Shown here: piece by piece, positions 60,231 to 64,000 of the stretch | Layout: each line of letters starts with the position of its first letter | Position numbering within the stretch: position 1 is the stretch's first letter | NCBI GenBank assembly: GCA_963726825.1 | Contig: CAVSDT010000002.1 | Coordinates: 1,116,001 to 1,180,000 of the forward strand | Direction of reading: 5' to 3' | Source: DATLGB01 sp963726825 | GTDB taxonomy: Bacteria > Actinomycetota > Thermoleophilia > Solirubrobacterales > Solirubrobacteraceae | Length of the DNA: 64,000 nucleotides | Program-made: the position numbers and the translations under genes | Notes under the pieces: model-generated | The model's input: only the letters and a program-made list of their open reading frames with translations | What the model was told of the DNA's origin: nothing | Database searches by the model: none

Positions 60231-61003
60231 CGCTCGCCGCGGCCGAACAGCCGCTTGAGGCGCTCCCACATGACGGAGAAGAACAGGGACCCGGCCTTGA
60301 TCTCCTTCGCCCGTGGCCGCGGCCGTGGCGCAGCGGCCTGCTGCGCCGGGGCGGGGCCGGCGCTCGAGCGCGGCACCGACGGCGGCGGCGGTGTGCCCCC
60401 GGCGCTCGCGCCGGACGGGGACCCGGTGGTCCCGGACGCACCGGGCTCGCCCTCGGCCTCCGCCTGGGCGGTCTCGGCGCCGCCCGCGCCGTCACCGGTC
60501 GCGCCCGCGCCCGTGCCGGCTTCGCCGGCCGCCGCGGCCTGATCGGCGGCCTGCCCGGCGAGGATGTCCTCCGACAGGCAGCTCGAGAACTCGCGCAGCA
60601 GCCGGTTGGAGATGTCCTTGATCATGCCCGAGCGCGAGAAGGAGGCCAGCCGGCCGGTGATGGTGAAGTCCGTGACGGCGGTGACGCGCGTGCCGCCGTC
60701 GATCGCCTCGAGGGAGTTGACGATCGTGGCCGTCGCCCCGCCCTGGCCGCGCTTGTCCTGCCCGCGCGCATGGAGCGTCGCGACGTGGTTGGCCTCGTCG
60801 GCCTCGCCGATCTTCAGCGTGCCGCGGTAGGACGCGTTCGTGGGCCCGAGCTTGATGTTGAAGGTGCCCGTGTAGTTGCCCTCCTCGTCCTGGCCGGTGA
60901 TGTCGGCACCGGGGAGGCACGGGGCGATCCGGGCCGGATCCAGCAGGGCCTTCCAGACGACATCGACGGGGGCGTTGACGTCGAACGACTGCTCGAGCTT
61001 CAT
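60227..61003 (-). CDS. coxG: CoxG-like SRPBCC protein with long low-complexity tail
   Basis: The N-terminal 145 residues are a CoxG (carbon monoxide dehydrogenase subunit G) SRPBCC domain: MKLEQSFDVNAPVDVVWKAL, ARIAPCLPGADITGQDEEGN, YTGTFNIKLGPTNASYRGTL and DFTITGRLASFSRSGMIKDI. It continues as about 85 residues of Ala/Gly/Pro/Ser low complexity and ends in a basic amphipathic helix (FFSVMWERLKRLFGRGER), likely a membrane anchor. CoxG proteins are accessory to aerobic Mo-hydroxylases and recruit the enzyme to the membrane. ATG 61003 has a GAGGAGG site 10 nt upstream; it follows coxE by 31 bp. Confidence 0.88.
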   Translation of the reverse strand: MKLEQSFDVNAPVDVVWKALLDPARIAPCLPGADITGQDEEGNYTGTFNIKLGPTNASYRGTLKIGEADEANHVATLHARGQDKRGQGGATATIVNSLEAIDGGTRVTAVTDFTITGRLASFSRSGMIKDISNRLLREFSSCLSEDILAGQAADQAAAAGEAGTGAGATGDGAGGAETAQAEAEGEPGASGTTGSPSGASAGGTPPPPSVPRSSAGPAPAQQAAAPRPRPRAKEIKAGSLFFSVMWERLKRLFGRGER

Positions 61004-61034
61004 GGTGCGCAGACCTCCTCGTGGGGTGTTGGCA

Positions 61035-62150
61035 TCAGTGCACGGTCTCCATCAGGTCGGCGAGCGCGACGAGCGAGCCGATCGAGTTGCCCGGCAGCAG
61101 GTGGTCGGTGTGGGGGAGGGCGGCCTGCATCCCGCGGGTCAGCGGCTCATAGGCCGGGTCGGCGGCGAGCGGGTTCAGCCACACGAGCCGGTGCGCCGTG
61201 CGCTTCAGCCGCGCCATCTCCTCGGCGAGCTCCTCCGGCTCGCCACGGTCCCACCCGTCGGAGAGGATCACGACGAACGCTCCGCGGCCGAGCCGGCGGC
61301 CGTGGACGCGGTTGAGCTCGCCGATCGCCGCGCCGATGCGGGTGCCCCCGCCGAGATCGACGATCTGCTCCGACGCGCGAGCCAGCGCGCGGTCGGGGTC
61401 GCGGCCGCCGAGCTCGCGCGTCACGCGCGTCAGTCGCGTCCCGAGGGCGAAGACCTCCACGCGGCGGCGCGCGGCGACGGCGGCGTGGGCGTACTGCAGC
61501 AGCATCCGCGCGTACGGCGACATCGAGCCGGACACGTCGACCACGAGCACCATCGGGCGCTGCGCGTCACGCACGGCGCGGTAGCGTCGATCGACGGGCT
61601 CGCCGCCGCGGCGCAGCGAGGCGCGGACGGTCGCGCGGGCATCGTGGCGGCCGGCCCGCCGATGGGTCGGGCGGGTGCGGCGCGAGCGCCGGCGCGGCCC
61701 ACGGGCCGCAAGCCGGGCGAGCAGGAGCTGCGCCACGACGCGCTCGCGATCGGTGTAGGCGGAGAAGTCCTTGTCGAGCTCGAGCTCGGTCTGCGACCAC
61801 GACGCCGGCAGCGGGTCGGGCTCGCCGACCTCCATCGGGTGCGTCTCGGTCTGCGGCATCGCGGTCTTCGGGAGCACCGCCCGCGCGGCGTCCATCAGGT
61901 CGTCGAGCAGCCCCGGGTCGCCGCCGCCCTCGCCGGTGGCGACGAACGTCTGCGCCCACGCCGCGTCGAAGGCCGCGAGGTCGCGGCGGGACCCGCACAG
62001 CGCCGTGCGCAGCGCGAAGTACGCGTCGGTGCGGTCGGCGGCGTCGATGACCGTCAGCGCCCGGGTGGCCAGCAGCACCTCGCCGACGCCGACCGTCGCG
62101 CCGGCCGCGCGCATCCGCGCGGCCAGCAGCGGGACGGCGAGCTCAGGCAT
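61035..62150 (-). CDS. coxE: CoxE-like VWA-domain protein
   Basis: The 371-aa protein ends in a von Willebrand A domain with the MIDAS motif VLVVDVSGSMSPYARMLL, a GGGTRIG loop and VVILSDGWDRGEPEEL. The N-terminal part (AARMRAAGATVGVGEVLLAT, RTDAYFALRTALCGSRRDLA) matches CoxE. With the MoxR-type CoxD it forms an AAA-VWA pair that inserts the Cu/Mo cluster or activates the molybdenum hydroxylase. Arg-rich linker at about 160-190. The ATG overlaps the coxD stop by 8 nt. Confidence 0.9.
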   Translation of the reverse strand: MPELAVPLLAARMRAAGATVGVGEVLLATRALTVIDAADRTDAYFALRTALCGSRRDLAAFDAAWAQTFVATGEGGGDPGLLDDLMDAARAVLPKTAMPQTETHPMEVGEPDPLPASWSQTELELDKDFSAYTDRERVVAQLLLARLAARGPRRRSRRTRPTHRRAGRHDARATVRASLRRGGEPVDRRYRAVRDAQRPMVLVVDVSGSMSPYARMLLQYAHAAVAARRRVEVFALGTRLTRVTRELGGRDPDRALARASEQIVDLGGGTRIGAAIGELNRVHGRRLGRGAFVVILSDGWDRGEPEELAEEMARLKRTAHRLVWLNPLAADPAYEPLTRGMQAALPHTDHLLPGNSIGSLVALADLMETVH

Positions 62151-63012
62151 CCGCGAGCACCCCCGCCGCGCGCACCCGCTCCACGTCCTCGTGGACCTTC
62201 AACACCACGCCGAGGGTCTCCTCGAGTGCCGCATCGGGGCCCAGCTGCGCGAGCGCACGCGCCCAGGTGATCGTCTCACCGACGCCGGGCAGCTTGTACA
62301 GCGCCTCCCGGCGCAGGCGCGCGACCGCCTCGCAGACGCGCCGCGAGATCGCCTCGTCCGCCCCCGGGAGCCGTGCGCGCACGATGTCGACCTCGCGCTC
62401 GACGTCCGGGTAGTCGATCCAGTGGTAGAGGCAGCGCCGCTTGAGCGCGTCGTGGAGCTCGCGTGTGCGGTTGGAGGTCAGGATCACCGTGGGTCGCCGT
62501 GTCGCCACGATGGTCCCGAGCTCGGGGATCGAGACCTGGAAGTCCGACAGGAGCTCGAGCAGGAACGCCTCGAACTCGTCGTCGGCGCGGTCGATCTCGT
62601 CCACGAGCAGGACGACCGGCTCGTCGGCCTCCAGCGCCTCCAGCAGGGGCCGTCGCAGGAGGAAGCGGCGCGAGTACAGGTCCTCCGCGTCGGCGCCCGA
62701 CTCCGCGGCACGAATGGCCAGCAGCTGACGCTGGAAGTCCCAGTCATAGACCGCGTGGTGGACGTCGATGCCCTCGTGGCACTGCAGCCGGATCAGCCGC
62801 GCGCCCTGCACGGCGGCCAGGGCCTTGGCGACCTCCGTCTTGCCGACCCCGGCCTCGCCCTCGAGCAGCAGCGGCTGCTCGAGGGTCGTGGCGAGGTGGA
62901 TCGACGTGGCCAGGCCCCGGTCGGCCAGGTAGTCCTGACCGGCGAGGGCCTCCTGGATCTCGGTCACGCCCCTGGGGGGCGTGCCACCGGCTTCGCCTCC
63001 GCGGACGCTCAC
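62143..63012 (-). CDS. coxD: CoxD-like MoxR AAA+ ATPase
   Basis: The 289-aa AAA+ protein has Walker A LLLEGEAGVGKTEVAKALAA, Walker B VVLLVDEIDRADDEFEAFLL, sensor VILTSNRTRELHDALKRRCL and the family loop GARLIRLQCHEGIDVHHAVY. MoxR ATPases of this clade partner with CoxE to mature CO-dehydrogenase-type enzymes. The GTG at 63012 overlaps the coxM stop as GTGA and is preferred for its coupling; a second in-frame GTG at 62967 would give the conserved region alone. The operon continues to coxE by 8-nt overlap. Confidence 0.92.
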   Translation of the reverse strand: MSVRGGEAGGTPPRGVTEIQEALAGQDYLADRGLATSIHLATTLEQPLLLEGEAGVGKTEVAKALAAVQGARLIRLQCHEGIDVHHAVYDWDFQRQLLAIRAAESGADAEDLYSRRFLLRRPLLEALEADEPVVLLVDEIDRADDEFEAFLLELLSDFQVSIPELGTIVATRRPTVILTSNRTRELHDALKRRCLYHWIDYPDVEREVDIVRARLPGADEAISRRVCEAVARLRREALYKLPGVGETITWARALAQLGPDAALEETLGVVLKVHEDVERVRAAGVLADA

Positions 63013-63854
63013 CCGGCGGCTGCGGCCTGCTGCAGCGCGCGCTTGCACAGCACGCGCGCCAGATGCCGCTTGTAGTCCTCGGTCGCGTTGAGGTCCGCGG
63101 GCGGGTTGGTGCCCTCCGCCGCCAGCTCGGCCGCCGCCCCGATCGAGTCGGCGTCCAGCGGCTTGCCGCGCAGCGCCTCCTCCACGGCGGTCGCCCGCAG
63201 CGGGATCCCCGCCATGTGGGTCAGACCGATGCGCACGTCGGAGACGACGCCGCCGTCGGTCTTGACCGACGCGGAGACGGCCACCATCGGCCAGTCCTCC
63301 TTGCGGCGGTTGAACTTCGCGTAGCCCGACTGAAACGACGCCGGGTCCTCGGCGAAGCGGACCTCCGTGAGCAGCTCGTCGGCCTCCAGCGCCGTCTCGA
63401 GGTAGTCGCGGAAGAAGTCGGCCGCCGCGATCTCCCGCGACGCCCCGCCGGTCTTGGTCGCGACGATCGTCGCGTCCATCGCCAGGACGACCGCGGGCAG
63501 GTCCGACGCCGGGTCGCCGTGGGCCAGCGACCCGCCGATCGTCCCGCGGTTGCGCACCTGCTGGTCGGCGATCGTCGCGGCGGCCTCCGACAGGATCCCG
63601 AGCTCGCCGTGATGGACCGCGTCGTGCGTCGTGCGCGCCCCGATCGAGACCCCGCCGTTGCGGCGGATGCCTTCGAGCTCCTGCAGGCGCCGGATGTCGA
63701 CGAGCAGGGACGGGGCGGAGAGCCGCAGCTTCATCAGCGGCAGCAGCGAGTGCCCGCCCGAGATGAGCTTGGCGTCCTCGCCGCCCGCGGCGAGCTGGCT
63801 GAGCGCGTCGTCGACCGATTCGGCGACGACGTAGTCGAATGCCGCGGGGATCAT
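63009..63854 (-). CDS. coxM: Molybdenum hydroxylase FAD-binding subunit (CoxM-like)
   Basis: The 281-aa FAD-binding protein has the N-terminal PAAFDYVVAESVDDALSQLA, the FAD pyrophosphate motif KLISGGHSLLPLMKLRLSAP, the TIGGSLAHGDPASDLPAVVL segment and the C-terminal CO_deh_flav_C domain (NRRKEDWPMVAVSASVKTDG, GLTHMAGIPLRATAVEEALR). It transfers electrons from the Fe-S subunit to FAD. ATG 63854 overlaps the large-subunit stop in ATGA and is used instead of ATG 63890, which lies inside the upstream gene. The order L then M is that of form-II-like cox clusters. Confidence 0.93.
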   Translation of the reverse strand: MIPAAFDYVVAESVDDALSQLAAGGEDAKLISGGHSLLPLMKLRLSAPSLLVDIRRLQELEGIRRNGGVSIGARTTHDAVHHGELGILSEAAATIADQQVRNRGTIGGSLAHGDPASDLPAVVLAMDATIVATKTGGASREIAAADFFRDYLETALEADELLTEVRFAEDPASFQSGYAKFNRRKEDWPMVAVSASVKTDGGVVSDVRIGLTHMAGIPLRATAVEEALRGKPLDADSIGAAAELAAEGTNPPADLNATEDYKRHLARVLCKRALQQAAAAG

Positions 63855-64000
63855 GCCGCCGCACCTCCCTGGCCGTTGATGGCTTCCCACACCCGCATGG
63901 GGGTGAGGGGCATGTTCAGGTACGTCACGCCGACGGGCCGCAGCGCGTCGATGACGGCGTTGGTGACCGCGGCGGTGGCGGCGATGGTGCCCGCCTCGCC
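63851..64000 (-). CDS. coxL: Molybdenum hydroxylase large subunit, C-terminal end (CoxL-like, cut by window edge)
   Basis: The last 49 codons of a gene entering from the right edge are read in frame on the minus strand. The peptide begins GEAGTIAATAAVTNAVIDAL, continues RPVGVTYLNMPLTPMRVWEA and ends INGQGGAAA. GExG-x-I-x-x-x-A-A-V-x-N-A and the MPLTP-x-R-V-W segment are the usual C terminus of CoxL/xanthine dehydrogenase-type molybdopterin subunits. The active-site loop that separates form I (CO oxidation) from form II lies outside the window, so the substrate is undetermined. The TGA overlaps the coxM ATG. Confidence 0.85.
   Translation of the reverse strand, partial: GEAGTIAATAAVTNAVIDALRPVGVTYLNMPLTPMRVWEAINGQGGAAA

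Overview
This is a chromosomal window from a very GC-rich actinobacterium. Three things point to the class Thermoleophilia, order Solirubrobacterales (Conexibacter/Patulibacter-like), although this is inferred without a search: the truB-ribF-rpsO-pnp-M16-dapB-dapA-rnj-ftsK-cinA-recA-recX-rny-miaB-miaA-dapF-hflX backbone, the actinobacterial DapD, and a GAAC-N4-GTTC SOS box. No rRNA, tRNA, CRISPR array, insertion sequence or prophage is visible. Coding density is high.

Layout. 1-6.8 kb: truB (cut by the window edge), ribF, rpsO, two thiol-redox genes, then a minus-strand phosphatase / histidine kinase / response regulator operon and an SRPBCC protein. 6.9-14.3 kb: pnp, M16 peptidase, dapB, a small unknown gene, dapA and rnj. 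14.2-19.4 kb: an MFS pump, an HD-GYP protein and an OmpR/HK pair. 19.5-28 kb: ftsK, a RodZ-like protein, cinA, recA, recX and rny after a long leader. 28-36.4 kb: miaB, SDR, an SOS-boxed radical SAM gene, MscS, SDR, miaA, dapF, dapD. 36.4-43.5 kb: dapC, dapE, DUF429, nitrilase, hflX, MazG-like, lipase and an osmolyte-binding lipoprotein. 43.5-47.9 kb: gatD / methyltransferase / murT / lipid kinase, and a cyclophilin lipoprotein. 48-53 kb: MFS, ogt, ECF sigma factor, GST-like protein, a small ORF, a membrane protein and an enolase-superfamily protein. 53-57.7 kb: a DUF2298 / Agl23-like / UPF0104 membrane cluster. 57.7-60.2 kb: small unknown genes and a CarS-like protein. 60.2-64 kb: a cox-type molybdenum hydroxylase operon (L-M-D-E-G) running off the right edge.

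How the genes fit together. Lysine/DAP and peptidoglycan precursor genes (dapA, B, C, D, E, F, murT, gatD) form the main metabolic theme and describe the succinylase route. The dapF product lacks both catalytic cysteines of the family. PNPase, RNase J and RNase Y together supply the RNA-decay machinery. RecA, RecX, Ogt and the SOS-boxed radical SAM protein belong to DNA repair.

Expression architecture is distinctive. Many start codons lie only 4-11 nt after a TAnnnT -10 hexamer with no Shine-Dalgarno, which is the mark of leaderless mRNAs. Several divergent gene pairs are packed back-to-back with almost touching -10 boxes. Six convergent pairs overlap by exactly the palindrome CTAG, sharing their stop codons. 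Long inverted repeats occupy several intergenic gaps.
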